A stretch of 64,000 nucleotides of DNA from Blastocatellia bacterium AA13 (GTDB lineage: Bacteria; Acidobacteriota; Blastocatellia; UBA7656): NCBI GenBank assembly GCA_003222245.1, contig QHVH01000013.1, positions 124,001 through 188,000 of the forward strand, written 5' to 3'. The translations under genes and the position numbers were made by a program. This document shows, piece by piece, positions 8,621 through 17,181 of this stretch (position 1 is the first letter of the stretch; each line of letters starts with the position of its first letter). The notes beneath the pieces are model-generated. The model saw only the letters and a list, made by a program, of their open reading frames with translations. It did not search any database and was not told the origin of the DNA.

Positions 8621-9253
8621 ATGGAAGACGATACGCCTCTTCCGCGTCTAACTCCCAAATCTATGGAGCAAGTCGCGGCGATGAGAAAAAGTGAGATCGA
8701 CTGGCACGTCATCGAGGCGTGCCGGCAGGGCGATAGAGCGGCGTTTCAACTCTTTTTCGAAGCTTACAAAGACAGGGTCTACTCCATAGCACTTCACTTT
8801 ACGTGCGACGAGTCTGCCGCGCTCGACGTTAGCCAGCAGGTGTTTCTCAAACTATTCACTGCAATCAAGAGCTTCCGCCAGGACTCGCAGATAACAACAT
8901 GGCTTTACCGCATAGTGGCCAATGCGTGTATGGACGAGCGAAGAAGAAGCAGGAGATTTGTTCCGTTGGACAGGGAGGGAGAAGCTCCAGGGATGAGCTC
9001 AAAGGGCTCGCAGGAGGACAATTTAATGCGGCGCCAGTTGGCGGACTCGGTTCGCGCGGCGATCGCCGATCTTTCGCCGAAGCTCCGACTTCCGGTTTTG
9101 CTCAAATATATCGAAGGCCTTTCATACGAGGAGATCGCCGAATCGCTTGGCGTCTCGATGGGAACGGTCGCGTCCAGGCTCAACAGGGGCCACAAGGCGC
9201 TGGCGCGCAAACTCGCTCACCTTCGAGACGAGCTGGGTTCAGGAGGCTTTTGA
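8621..9253 (+). CDS. ECF-family RNA polymerase sigma factor
   Basis: 210-aa sigma-70 family protein. The region 2 part ('ACRQGDRAAFQLFFEAYKD...VSQQVFLKLFTAIKSFR...TWLYRIVANACMDERRR') recognises the -10 element. The region 4 part ('LPVLLKYIEGLSYEEIAESLGVSMGTVASRLNRG') carries the -35-binding helix-turn-helix. The two are joined by a short linker, and regions 1 and 3 are missing, as in ECF factors. A 30-residue N-terminal extension precedes region 2. The stop codon overlaps the start of the next gene (TGATG), an anti-sigma factor, giving a classical co-transcribed regulatory pair. Confidence 0.9.
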   Translation: MEDDTPLPRLTPKSMEQVAAMRKSEIDWHVIEACRQGDRAAFQLFFEAYKDRVYSIALHFTCDESAALDVSQQVFLKLFTAIKSFRQDSQITTWLYRIVANACMDERRRSRRFVPLDREGEAPGMSSKGSQEDNLMRRQLADSVRAAIADLSPKLRLPVLLKYIEGLSYEEIAESLGVSMGTVASRLNRGHKALARKLAHLRDELGSGGF

Positions 9254-10386
9254 TGTTCACGAAGCATGTATCGAAAGAGTTGTCGGCATATTGCCAGGGC
9301 GAGCTTGGAAGCGATGACTCGCGGCGAGTGGCTGAGCATATTCTTGGCTGTCGCCGTTGTCGGAAAGATCTCGAAGAGATAAAGCTCGGAATACAATTCG
9401 CGGAACGAATAACTCACGCGCCGGCTCCCGCTTCACTGTGGCGTGAAATCGAATCGCTGCTCGATCAACAATCGATTCCACAGCGGCGCCTTTCGCGGCG
9501 ACGTTCCTGGGTGAGCTGGCGCAACGCGGGATTGGCCGCCGCAGCCGTGATTGTAACGGTTATCGTAGTTGTTTCCTGGTACGCGATTCATTCGCAGGAT
9601 GCGCCCTGGGAGGTTGTGCGTCTAGCGGGGAACCCAACCATCAACAGCGACCGCATTGGGGATGAAGGAAGCCTCGGAGTGGGCGAATGGTTGAATACGG
9701 ACGCGAGTTCGAGGGCCCAGGTTAAGGTCGCCAATATCGGCGAAGTCGAGGTGGAGCCTAATAGCAGGCTTCGGCTGGTCAAGACTCAGATCAACGAACA
9801 TCGAGTCGAACTCGCGCGCGGGTCCATGCAAGCGAGAATCTGGGCGCCTCCAAAGCTGTTCTTCGTAAACACGCCCTCGGCCGTTGCGGTGGATCACGGC
9901 TGCGCCTATACGCTTGATGTAGATGACGCCGGAGCCACGATGCTTCACGTGACTATGGGATGGGTGGCGCTCGTTCTGGGCGGCCGCGAATCTATGGTGC
10001 CGACGGGCGGCCGCTGCGATACGCGGCCGGAAATCGGGCCAGGCACACCGTATTTTGACGACGCCTCCGAAGCGCTAAAGAAAGCTCTTGCGAAACTCGA
10101 CTTCGAAGCGGGGGCCGAAGAGGCGCTGTCAATTGTTCTCGCTCAGTCCAGGCCATTGGACACGCTTACGCTGTGGCATCTATTGCCGAGGCTGACCAGG
10201 CCGCAGCGTGAACGGGTTTACGATCGAATGGTCTTGCTGATAGCGCCTCCGGCTGGAGTGACTCGCGAAGGAGTGATCAATCTTGATGAGACTATGCTCG
10301 ACATTTGGCGCGAGCAGTTGAAGCCTGTTTGGCAGCGGGACGATCCCGCCATCTGGAAGAAGCTGCTGGGTTCAGTCGGTAATTAG
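9253..10386 (+). CDS. Membrane anti-sigma factor: zinc-finger HC2 plus FecR-like periplasmic domain
   Basis: 377 aa, start chosen at the ATG overlapping the sigma-factor stop by one base. Residues 1-40 form a zf-HC2 anti-sigma domain with H29-x3-C33-x2-C36, which should hold the ECF factor at the membrane. One transmembrane helix follows (about 92-111, 'GLAAAAVIVTVIVVVSWYAI'). The periplasmic part has a FecR-like fold (about 130-265: 'GEWLNTDASSRAQVKVANIGEVEVEPNSRL...ELARGSMQARIWAPP'). A helical C-terminal stretch (about 290-377) matches nothing I know. Zinc-finger anti-sigma and FecR sensing modules are usually separate, so the fusion suggests an envelope-stress or transport-linked signal. 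The nearby TonB receptor is 39 kb away, so no link can be claimed. Confidence 0.8.
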   Translation: MFTKHVSKELSAYCQGELGSDDSRRVAEHILGCRRCRKDLEEIKLGIQFAERITHAPAPASLWREIESLLDQQSIPQRRLSRRRSWVSWRNAGLAAAAVIVTVIVVVSWYAIHSQDAPWEVVRLAGNPTINSDRIGDEGSLGVGEWLNTDASSRAQVKVANIGEVEVEPNSRLRLVKTQINEHRVELARGSMQARIWAPPKLFFVNTPSAVAVDHGCAYTLDVDDAGATMLHVTMGWVALVLGGRESMVPTGGRCDTRPEIGPGTPYFDDASEALKKALAKLDFEAGAEEALSIVLAQSRPLDTLTLWHLLPRLTRPQRERVYDRMVLLIAPPAGVTREGVINLDETMLDIWREQLKPVWQRDDPAIWKKLLGSVGN

Positions 10387-11258
10387 CGGCTAACTACGAC
10401 CTCGGTGCGGCCTACGCGGTCGAGCTTAACGGCCTTCTTCGCGGAAAGCCGCTCGACGGATTCATCGATTTCTTCCGCGCTCAGAAACAACTTGAACATC
10501 GACGCGAGCTTTCTCGGAGAAGCGTAAACCGCGCCCTTCAGATACCGTCCAATCACAAGGTCCGCGGCCGCCTTCACGGTGAGCTTGCCTGCTTTGGCAA
10601 CAAGATCGCGATGAACCTCGTGGAAAATGCGATAAGGATAGCCGTCTCTGCTGAGATAAGGGATGCCGGTCTTTGGAACGTCGGACGGGCCGCGATCCAG
10701 CAGCATCTCGCGTTGAAGCTCCGACAGGGCCTCCACCACCGGATCGTGGCGCTCCCCGCGTTCCAGCCGCAGGTGAGATCTCACCTCGCCGGCTGTCGCG
10801 ATGAGCTTCTGTTTGAGAAGCGCCAGCGCGCGCTTTGCCTCCGCCGATAGATTAGCCGTGTCGTCGAGCCTCCGGCCCCGCCTCCTGAGAAAATAAATGG
10901 CCGGAAGCAGATCCCTGTGCGCGAGCACAAGCCTGTCCGCTATAACGTTGATCTCGATCCCTTCGCGATAAGCCATCAATCCATTAGTCAGCTCGATCGC
11001 TCGTCTCAGGAGTTCGCGATCCTGTTCTCTCTCTTTCTGCGTTTCCCTGTTTTTTGCGGCGGATTCGCGCGGCACATGGACAGCCGCGTAGATACTGGCC
11101 AAAGGCAGGCCCTCAGTAGCGCCATAGCGCAATGCGATTGAAACCGACTTCAAGAATTTCTTGGCTTCGGCCGCGGTCGTAATTGCATCGTGCCCATCAA
11201 GCCATAGACTCACCCGTTGAGCGGCTTCGATGTCTCTCGCTGACGGCGATGTTTTCAT
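10383..11258 (-). CDS. Hypothetical protein, helical, unknown function
   Basis: About 291 aa from the ATG at 11258; an upstream in-frame ATG at 11312 adds 18 hydrophobic residues and is less convincing. No family recognised. The sequence is mostly alpha-helical and strongly charged (Arg/Lys/Glu), with no membrane segment or signal peptide. A central stretch is a likely amphipathic helix ('ESAAKNRETQKEREQDRELL'), followed by 'LLPAIYFLRRRGRRLDD' and a C-terminal region of winged-helix character ('KLASMFKLFLSAEEIDESVERLSAKKAVKLDR'). It converges on the anti-sigma gene with a 4-bp overlap at the stops. A nucleic-acid-binding role is conceivable from charge and the winged-helix impression, but that is weak inference. 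Confidence 0.6.
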   Translation of the reverse strand: MKTSPSARDIEAAQRVSLWLDGHDAITTAAEAKKFLKSVSIALRYGATEGLPLASIYAAVHVPRESAAKNRETQKEREQDRELLRRAIELTNGLMAYREGIEINVIADRLVLAHRDLLPAIYFLRRRGRRLDDTANLSAEAKRALALLKQKLIATAGEVRSHLRLERGERHDPVVEALSELQREMLLDRGPSDVPKTGIPYLSRDGYPYRIFHEVHRDLVAKAGKLTVKAAADLVIGRYLKGAVYASPRKLASMFKLFLSAEEIDESVERLSAKKAVKLDRVGRTEVVVSR

Positions 11259-11496
11259 CCCAAGCCTGAATATAAATAAGCCGTGGAGGAATTCACAACT
11301 GCTCGCCGTCATTTTAGGGCCGAGTAATTCCGGCGCCGTGCTTTAAACGGTCTCCGGTTTGGAGACTCTAAGGCCGCATTTCAGTGTCTTACATAAGCGA
11401 ATCTCCTTAGTTCAACATCCCCTTAAGCTGGAGCACTGCCTGGGCGCAAAACTTTTATTCAAGTACAATCCCGCGGGTAACCGAACTTCTTATCAA

Positions 11497-13044
11497 ATGA
11501 AGCTGCTTGATTTCATCATCAGCAACCGCGGAGAGGTTCTCGGCTTTACGCTCGAACACCTCTTTCTAGTCGGGGTCGCAGCCGGAGCCGCCGCTATAGC
11601 CGGCATTCCGATCGGCATCATGCTTACGCGGCGGCCGTCGCTCTCAAAGACAGTATTGGCCGCCGCCAACGTGCTTCAGACGATACCGAGTCTCGCGCTG
11701 TTTGGCTTTTTGATACCGCTCCTCGGCCAATATGGAATCGGCCAGACGCCCGCGATCATCGCGCTCTTCCTATACTCGCTGCTTCCCATAATTCGAAACA
11801 CCTTCACGGGCATCAACGGAGTCGACCCGAACGTGAGAGAAGCCGCGCGAGGCATGGGAATGACCGGCAGCCAGATGCTATTTCAGGTCGAGCTGCCTCT
11901 TGCGCTCAACGTGATTATCGCGGGACTCCGCGTTGCTACCGTGATAGCGGTCGGAACCGCCACGATTGCCGCCGCGGTCGGTGCAGGCGGTTTGGGAACT
12001 TACATCTTCCGCGGCCTTCGACAGAGCGATAACACGTTGATCCTCGCGGGAGCCGTGCCGGCGGCGCTGTTGGCATTGATGGCAGACTGGTTGTTCGGGT
12101 TCGTTGAACGGAGCTTCACGCCCGGCGCGAACAAACAAAGAGCCAGAACGATTGGGTGGATTACCGTCGCGGCGATCGTGCTGATTGCCGGTGTGTGGGC
12201 GGTGCGAGGCGCCGCGCGACGGACCGCTGCAAACCAGGTTGTAATTGGGTCGAAAGATTTCACCGAACAGGTAATCCTCGGAGAACTTCTTGCTCAGACA
12301 CTCGAGTCCAAGGCAGGACTTCAAGTGTCCAGAAAGTTCGAGCTCGGCGGCGATTTGTGTCATCGCGCGATGCTCGAAGGCACGATCGATGGTTACGTGG
12401 AGTACACCGGAACCGCGTTCACGTCGATTCTCAAACAAGAGACGATCACGGACCCGCGCGAAGTCTATCGCCGCGTCAAAGAACAATACGAGACAAGATT
12501 CAAGCTCGAGTGGCTCGATCCGCTCGGGTTCAACAACACGTTTGCAATACTGATCCGAAGCGATGACGCGCGTAGATTGAATCTCAAGTCTATCTCGGAC
12601 GCCGCTAGATACACGCCGGGCTGGAGACCGGGGTTCGGACAGGACTTCATGTCCAGGCAGGATGGGTATCCAGGTCTTGCCAAAGCTTATGGACTGCAAT
12701 TCAAAGAACCTCCGCGCGAGATGGATCTGGCGTTGACATATCGCGCTCTGGCGGCGGGTCAGGTAGATCTAATCGCCGGTAATTCAACCGATGGCTTGAT
12801 CGACAAGCTCGGACTCTTTCAACTCGAGGACGATCGACGATACTTTCCACCTTACGAAGCCGCGCCGGTGTTTCGTAAAGCCGCGCTTGAACTCTACCCG
12901 CAAATCGCCGACGCGATAGCGGAGATCGGCGGTAAGCTCACTGATTCAGACATGCGGCGCCTCAACAATGCCGTAGACGGCGAACATCGCGAGGTTAAGG
13001 CGGTGGTTCGTGAGTTTCTCGACAGCCTCGCCAATAAGCGATGA
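11497..13044 (+). CDS. Osmoprotectant ABC transporter: fused permease and substrate-binding protein
   Basis: 515 aa from the ATG at 11497; a longer in-frame start at 11359 adds 46 residues unlike the family. Residues about 1-220 are a five- to six-helix permease of the OpuCB/ProW type, with the ATPase-docking EAA loop 'EAARGMGMTGSQMLFQVELP'. Residues about 245-515 are an OpuAC/ProX-like glycine-betaine/choline-binding domain ('IGSKDFTEQVILGELLAQTLE', 'GGDLCHRAMLEGTIDGYVEY', 'DLIAGNSTDGLID'). The fused layout is known in several phyla and exposes the binding domain to the periplasm. No ATPase gene (OpuCA/ProV type) adjoins it, so the ATPase must be encoded elsewhere. A VWFA protein follows 19 bp downstream. 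Confidence 0.88.
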   Translation: MKLLDFIISNRGEVLGFTLEHLFLVGVAAGAAAIAGIPIGIMLTRRPSLSKTVLAAANVLQTIPSLALFGFLIPLLGQYGIGQTPAIIALFLYSLLPIIRNTFTGINGVDPNVREAARGMGMTGSQMLFQVELPLALNVIIAGLRVATVIAVGTATIAAAVGAGGLGTYIFRGLRQSDNTLILAGAVPAALLALMADWLFGFVERSFTPGANKQRARTIGWITVAAIVLIAGVWAVRGAARRTAANQVVIGSKDFTEQVILGELLAQTLESKAGLQVSRKFELGGDLCHRAMLEGTIDGYVEYTGTAFTSILKQETITDPREVYRRVKEQYETRFKLEWLDPLGFNNTFAILIRSDDARRLNLKSISDAARYTPGWRPGFGQDFMSRQDGYPGLAKAYGLQFKEPPREMDLALTYRALAAGQVDLIAGNSTDGLIDKLGLFQLEDDRRYFPPYEAAPVFRKAALELYPQIADAIAEIGGKLTDSDMRRLNNAVDGEHREVKAVVREFLDSLANKR

Positions 13045-13063
13045 GCGGTAGCCTCCCTGAGCG

Positions 13064-14029
13064 ATGAAAGCAGCGAAGCGCAAGTTAATACTGCTCCTAT
13101 TGATGCTCTTCGCGCCTTACAAACATCAGGCGCGGCCGCAGGACAAAGGAGCAGACCAAACGCTCAAGCTCGGCACGGAACTGATCGTGCTTGATGCACA
13201 GGCGCTCACGAGAAAGACGGGTTCTCCCGTAACTGGTCTCAGCAGAGAAGACTTCATTCTTACCGAAGACGGCGTCCGGCAACAGATAACAAACTTCAGC
13301 TTCGACACGACGCCGCTTTCGATCATTCTGCTCCTCGACGTCAGCGGCAGCGTTCAGCCGATCATCGATCAGATTCGCGACAGAGGGCTCGAGGCGTTGC
13401 AACGACTGAAGCCGGAAGACGAAGTGGCGATAGTGGCTTTCGGCAGGTGGGTCGAGCTCGTGCAGGAATTCACGGGCGATAGAAAACTCATAGAAGGAAA
13501 AATCGGAGAGATCGCCAAAGCCGCGGCCGACATGAAATCGGCGACCTTTATCGACGAGGCTCTTTACGAATCGGCGTCGCACCTATTGAAATCGGCCCGC
13601 GCAGGCTCGAGCCGTGTCGTTATCACCGTCACCGATAACATTCAGAGCCCCAATGCGGCGGGCCATACCCGAACCGAAGCGCTGGAGCGGATATTCGAAT
13701 CGGGCGCGACAGTGTGCGGACTTGTCGTCGGCGATTTTGATTTGAGAGCGAGCGTATACAAACAGCGGGGCATAAAGATCGACGACCCTCTTGGTTTTTT
13801 TGCAAGCGAGACCGGCGGGCTCTTGTTGAAAACCAAAAGAGAGGATGCGGGTGACCGGCTCAAAGATTTGATAGATCGCCTGCGAACCCGTTATAGCTTC
13901 GGTTACGTCTCCACCAATCAGAAGCACGATCGAAAACTCAGGCGAATCAGGCTCAAGGTGAAAGACGAAATCGAGAAGCGAGAGGGCGGTGTCGATGTAA
14001 TCACCAGGCGAGGTTACTACGCGAAATAA
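13064..14029 (+). CDS. Secreted VWFA-related protein (acidobacterial type)
   Basis: 321 aa. N-terminal signal sequence (KRKLILLLLMLFAP), then a short beta domain ending in 'VTGLSREDFILTEDGVRQQITNF', a hallmark of the VWFA-related family common in Acidobacteria. A von Willebrand factor A fold follows, with the metal-ion-dependent adhesion site DVSGS (about residue 92) and a later 'VTDNIQ' metal-coordinating loop. Likely exported and involved in protein-protein contacts; the exact function of these proteins is unknown. It begins 19 bp after the osmoprotectant transporter gene. Confidence 0.8.
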   Translation: MKAAKRKLILLLLMLFAPYKHQARPQDKGADQTLKLGTELIVLDAQALTRKTGSPVTGLSREDFILTEDGVRQQITNFSFDTTPLSIILLLDVSGSVQPIIDQIRDRGLEALQRLKPEDEVAIVAFGRWVELVQEFTGDRKLIEGKIGEIAKAAADMKSATFIDEALYESASHLLKSARAGSSRVVITVTDNIQSPNAAGHTRTEALERIFESGATVCGLVVGDFDLRASVYKQRGIKIDDPLGFFASETGGLLLKTKREDAGDRLKDLIDRLRTRYSFGYVSTNQKHDRKLRRIRLKVKDEIEKREGGVDVITRRGYYAK

Positions 14030-14075
14030 ATGTGCCTCTTCATCAAAATAGACTTTTTCATCGTCAAGGGCCTCT

Positions 14076-15494
14076 TCAGCGAACAGGTCTGCACTTCCAA
14101 TAGTAATTCGTGAAGCCCTCCGCATCGTAGAGCCGTCGAAAAGTCATCTCGACCTGCTGATCGATCTTCACGTCGGAAGGGTTTCGATCAGTCATCATCA
14201 GAAATGCACGGCCTCCTCCATCGAAATCGACAACACACATAACGCTCGGAGGATCGGCGTCGGAGTTAAGATAATCAAGAGTAAACGTGAAGAGGCCGGC
14301 TTGTTTATCGGCCAGTTTGACGGACTCAAAGTTATCGCGGGCCCGGCACTTGATGCAGATCCGCTGACGCGGATATTGAACCTTTTCACATTCGAGGCAA
14401 CGATAGCCGTAAAACCTGTACACGTCGTCGCGTTCGCGCCATGTCTGCGACGCCGACGCGGTGGGCGCCTGCCTTCGAGCAGCTTCCGTTTCGATCAGAT
14501 CCCGAAACTTCGAATATCGTTCGTAACTCTCCAGAGTAGACTTTGCCGCGAGGTGGCCGGATACCGCCCGGCGCGAAGAGCTTCGATGCTTTTCGATCTC
14601 GTCCGTTACTTCGAACAACAACGCGTCGCAGCCGCTGCCATAACCGGCTACCAGCAGCTTTTCACCCGGCCGCGCCGCTTCCAGCACAGACGCGAGAACG
14701 AGAAGAGGCATCGCTGTTCCCGGGCACCCCACGGATCCGAATAGATGATCGGGGAGTTGATCCTGTTTAAGTCCGATGCTCCTGGCAAGCGCACCAAGCG
14801 AACCTGGATCAGGGGCATAGAATATTGCCTTTGCGATTTCGGCAGGTCCTATACCGGAGCGCTCGAATAGCTCGCCGACCCCTTCGCGCAGGATCCGTTG
14901 ATAGCCTTCGGTCACGGCAAAACGCTCTTCCCAGCCGGAAACGAATCTGTCTCCCGGCCGCCGCCACATATCGGTTATCTCATCGACCGTGGAATGGCTG
15001 GCGATGAGTTTCGCTATAACGCCGTCGCTCCCTACTTCAATTGCCGCGGCCGCGTCTCCGTATAACCGCTCGGCCGTTGATTTGGGCGCCGCAAGCCTGG
15101 TGTCCGCCGCCGTCACAATTACTCTTGATGCGGAGCCTGCCTTGATTGAATCAATCGACGAAAGAATCGCGGATGTGGATGCTCTAAGAGAATTCGTGTA
15201 ATCCGCGGTTCTGACGTCGTGGCGCAGATCGGCCGCGGTCGCTATCAACGCCGAAGCCGACTTCTCGCTGTACGGCGACGTAGTAGAAGCGAAAACCACA
15301 CCGTCGACATCGTGGCTGTCGCGGCCGCGCAATAAATCCCGCACGGCTTCTACCGCCATCGTTATTGAATCTTCATCAACGTTGGCAACCGCGCGCTCGC
15401 CGTCGCCGGCCCGGCCGCCCCAGGCTCGCGCAATTTCTTTATGAGTTAGACGGTAGTACGGAATGTATGCGCCGAACGATGTGATACCCGACAT
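14076..15494 (-). CDS. HMG-CoA synthase-like/thiolase-fold protein fused to a DUF35 OB-fold domain
   Basis: 472 aa. The N-terminal 300 residues have the thiolase fold of HMG-CoA synthase-like and KAS III-like proteins ('ITSFGAYIPYYRL', 'DVDGVVFASTTSPY', 'GDAAAAIEVG', 'DHLFGSVGCPGTAMPLL', 'GYGSGCDALLFE'). After a linker, a DUF35-type zinc ribbon follows (C366-x2-C369, C380-x2-C383), then an OB-fold (about 390-472). In HMG-CoA synthase the catalytic Cys lies in a 'TNACYG' block; here the aligned block reads 'YTNSLRAS' (99-106), with Leu103 at the Cys position. DUF35 partners usually shuttle acyl-CoA in archaeal and SCP-x-like systems. It is the last gene of a five-gene operon that also makes CoA-transferase, hydratases and SDR. 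It may be a non-catalytic or retro-reaction partner rather than a true synthase. Confidence 0.72.
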   Translation of the reverse strand: MSGITSFGAYIPYYRLTHKEIARAWGGRAGDGERAVANVDEDSITMAVEAVRDLLRGRDSHDVDGVVFASTTSPYSEKSASALIATAADLRHDVRTADYTNSLRASTSAILSSIDSIKAGSASRVIVTAADTRLAAPKSTAERLYGDAAAAIEVGSDGVIAKLIASHSTVDEITDMWRRPGDRFVSGWEERFAVTEGYQRILREGVGELFERSGIGPAEIAKAIFYAPDPGSLGALARSIGLKQDQLPDHLFGSVGCPGTAMPLLVLASVLEAARPGEKLLVAGYGSGCDALLFEVTDEIEKHRSSSRRAVSGHLAAKSTLESYERYSKFRDLIETEAARRQAPTASASQTWRERDDVYRFYGYRCLECEKVQYPRQRICIKCRARDNFESVKLADKQAGLFTFTLDYLNSDADPPSVMCVVDFDGGGRAFLMMTDRNPSDVKIDQQVEMTFRRLYDAEGFTNYYWKCRPVR

Positions 15495-15530
15495 TGATTA
15501 TCTCCGCTGATGCGATTGATGAGCGCGGGC

Positions 15531-16265
15531 TCACACGCCCCAGGCCCCGCTGAGATGAATATTTGTGCCGTTGACGTAGCGAGCTTCATCCGACAAAAGG
15601 AAACACGCGACGGATGCCGCGTCGCTTGTGCTGCCTACGTATCCGGCCGGAATGTTCTTGATCATCCGAGACATCTCCTCCAACGGCGCGCTGCCGGAAT
15701 CGATAAACCCCGGAGAAATCGCGTTCACGGTGACGTTATGAGGAGCGAGAATCTTGGCGAGCGAGCGGGTTAAAATCAGCACGCCCGCCTTGGCTATGTA
15801 GTGCGCCGTTATCGCGGGCTGTCCTATCTGTTGATCGGCGTTTGCCATGCTGAAGTTTACGATTCTTCCCCATTTTCGCTCGGTCATACCGGGCGCGACC
15901 GCCTTGCTGAGATAGAAGACCGGATGGAGATTGTTGTCGAACATCGAAAGCCATCCATCGACCGTCTCTTCCATCAAAGGCACGCGGTGATACGGACCGG
16001 CCGAATTGATCAACGCGTCGATGCGTCCCATCTCGGACTGAACCTTGTCAACCAGACTGCTCGCGGCCGCGGGATCGGATACATCGGCTTGGACGGTCAT
16101 CGCCGTGGTTCCTCGTTCCTTCAACAGTGTCAGAAGCGAGTTTGCATCAGCCTCGCTGGAGCGATAACAGGTCGCTATCGCCCAACCTTTCTCGGCAAGG
16201 GTCAGGGCGATCTCGCGGCCGATTCCGCGCGCGCCTCCGGTGATCAACGCGACTCGTTGTTCCAT
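15531..16265 (-). CDS. Short-chain dehydrogenase/reductase, FabG-like
   Basis: 244-aa Rossmann-fold protein. Cofactor motif 'TGGARGIG' (residues 9-16), 'NSAG' (87-90) and 'SPGF' (184-187) are intact, and Ser139 sits in 'IVNFSMAN'. The catalytic tetrad region reads 'TAHYIAKAG': Lys159 is present, but position 155, where the YxxxK tyrosine belongs, is His, with a Tyr one residue later. Whether Tyr156 can substitute or activity is altered cannot be told from sequence. In the operon it would interconvert 3-hydroxyacyl and 3-oxoacyl-CoA between the MaoC hydratases and the HMGS-like protein (36 bp downstream). Confidence 0.82.
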   Translation of the reverse strand: MEQRVALITGGARGIGREIALTLAEKGWAIATCYRSSEADANSLLTLLKERGTTAMTVQADVSDPAAASSLVDKVQSEMGRIDALINSAGPYHRVPLMEETVDGWLSMFDNNLHPVFYLSKAVAPGMTERKWGRIVNFSMANADQQIGQPAITAHYIAKAGVLILTRSLAKILAPHNVTVNAISPGFIDSGSAPLEEMSRMIKNIPAGYVGSTSDAASVACFLLSDEARYVNGTNIHLSGAWGV

Positions 16266-16283
16266 AGCAGTGATTGCGCGAAT

Positions 16284-17123
16284 TCAGCCGCGACGCGGCC
16301 GAAAGATCGCCGTGTGCCGCACCTGTTGAATGAGTTTCGCGTTCGCGTCGATGCGCAGATCGAGCACTACGAACTCGTGACCTCCTCGTTCAAAGCTTTC
16401 TCGAATGCTTCCGCTCACGACTACGTCGTCTCCATTTCGGGCGGTTCCCCAGTTTTTGATCTCGCTCGCGGTATGAATCCACGGTCCAAGCTTATAATTT
16501 CGAACCAGCATCTGATTACAAAGTCCAAGCAGGTATGCCGGGTGGGCGATTCCATTGCCTCCCCTGTAGATTTCCAGCGGATCATCGATTCTGTCCAATA
16601 GCTCGGATTCGCAGAGGTCGGCATCGAACACCTCTTTGATGGAGGGCACTGGCGTCCCCGCTTTGAATAACTCCAGCGATGGAACAGGTCTGCCATCGGA
16701 CGAGGGCGGATCTGGATCTTCTGTGTTCCGGCTCGCGTCCGGCTCTCCAAGCCAGGATGAAGGATCGTCGATTGTTGCAAGCGCGGTTGCGCAAACATTC
16801 TCGAGTGAATTCGAGGCTGTTACAGCGATCTTGGTTGGGCTGGACTCCGCGTCCACATCGCAGCGGATAACCGCTTCGTCGCCCTCATAGAGGGGCTGAT
16901 GGAATTTCACCTGCATAGAGCCTCGCTCCAGGAAGTCGAGCGAGTACTGTATGACGAGAGGCGCGGTCATATAGCCGTAGACGATCACGCCTGGCACGAG
17001 CCCTCCTCGAAATCCGTACTCCGCGGCGACTGTGTCGTCGTGAATCTTATTCTCGGATTCGGACGCCGTATTGCAGGCGCGCACTCGATATTCAGGCAAG
17101 GTTGTAGGCTCGGTCGTGCTCAT
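16284..17123 (-). CDS. MaoC/FAS1-type hot-dog dehydratase-like protein
   Basis: About 279 aa from the ATG at 17123; a GTG three codons upstream (17132) is the alternative start. Residues about 20-120 form a hot-dog domain with the hydratase-2 signature 'HDDTVAAEYGFRGGLVPGVIVYGYM', which carries the Asp/Gly-rich acyl-CoA-binding turn. A second, more divergent hot-dog half follows (about 170-279, 'GNGIAHPAYLLGLCNQML'). The N-terminal type resembles the FAS1-DH/MaoC-N domain of two-domain enoyl-CoA hydratases. It lies 18 bp upstream of the SDR and 49 bp downstream of a single-domain MaoC protein. Likely role: (de)hydration of an enoyl-/3-hydroxyacyl-CoA, possibly with a non-catalytic second half. 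Confidence 0.65.
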   Translation of the reverse strand: MSTTEPTTLPEYRVRACNTASESENKIHDDTVAAEYGFRGGLVPGVIVYGYMTAPLVIQYSLDFLERGSMQVKFHQPLYEGDEAVIRCDVDAESSPTKIAVTASNSLENVCATALATIDDPSSWLGEPDASRNTEDPDPPSSDGRPVPSLELFKAGTPVPSIKEVFDADLCESELLDRIDDPLEIYRGGNGIAHPAYLLGLCNQMLVRNYKLGPWIHTASEIKNWGTARNGDDVVVSGSIRESFERGGHEFVVLDLRIDANAKLIQQVRHTAIFRPRRG

Positions 17124-17181
17124 CAGGATCACTTTCGATCTATCTTCCAGATGATCTCGTCTCGCGTACTACAAGAGCGTT

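Noticed and set aside
8899-9252. Longer N-terminus for the anti-sigma factor
   Set aside because: It would overlap most of the sigma-factor gene in another frame; the TGATG junction and zinc-finger start fit the ATG at 9253.
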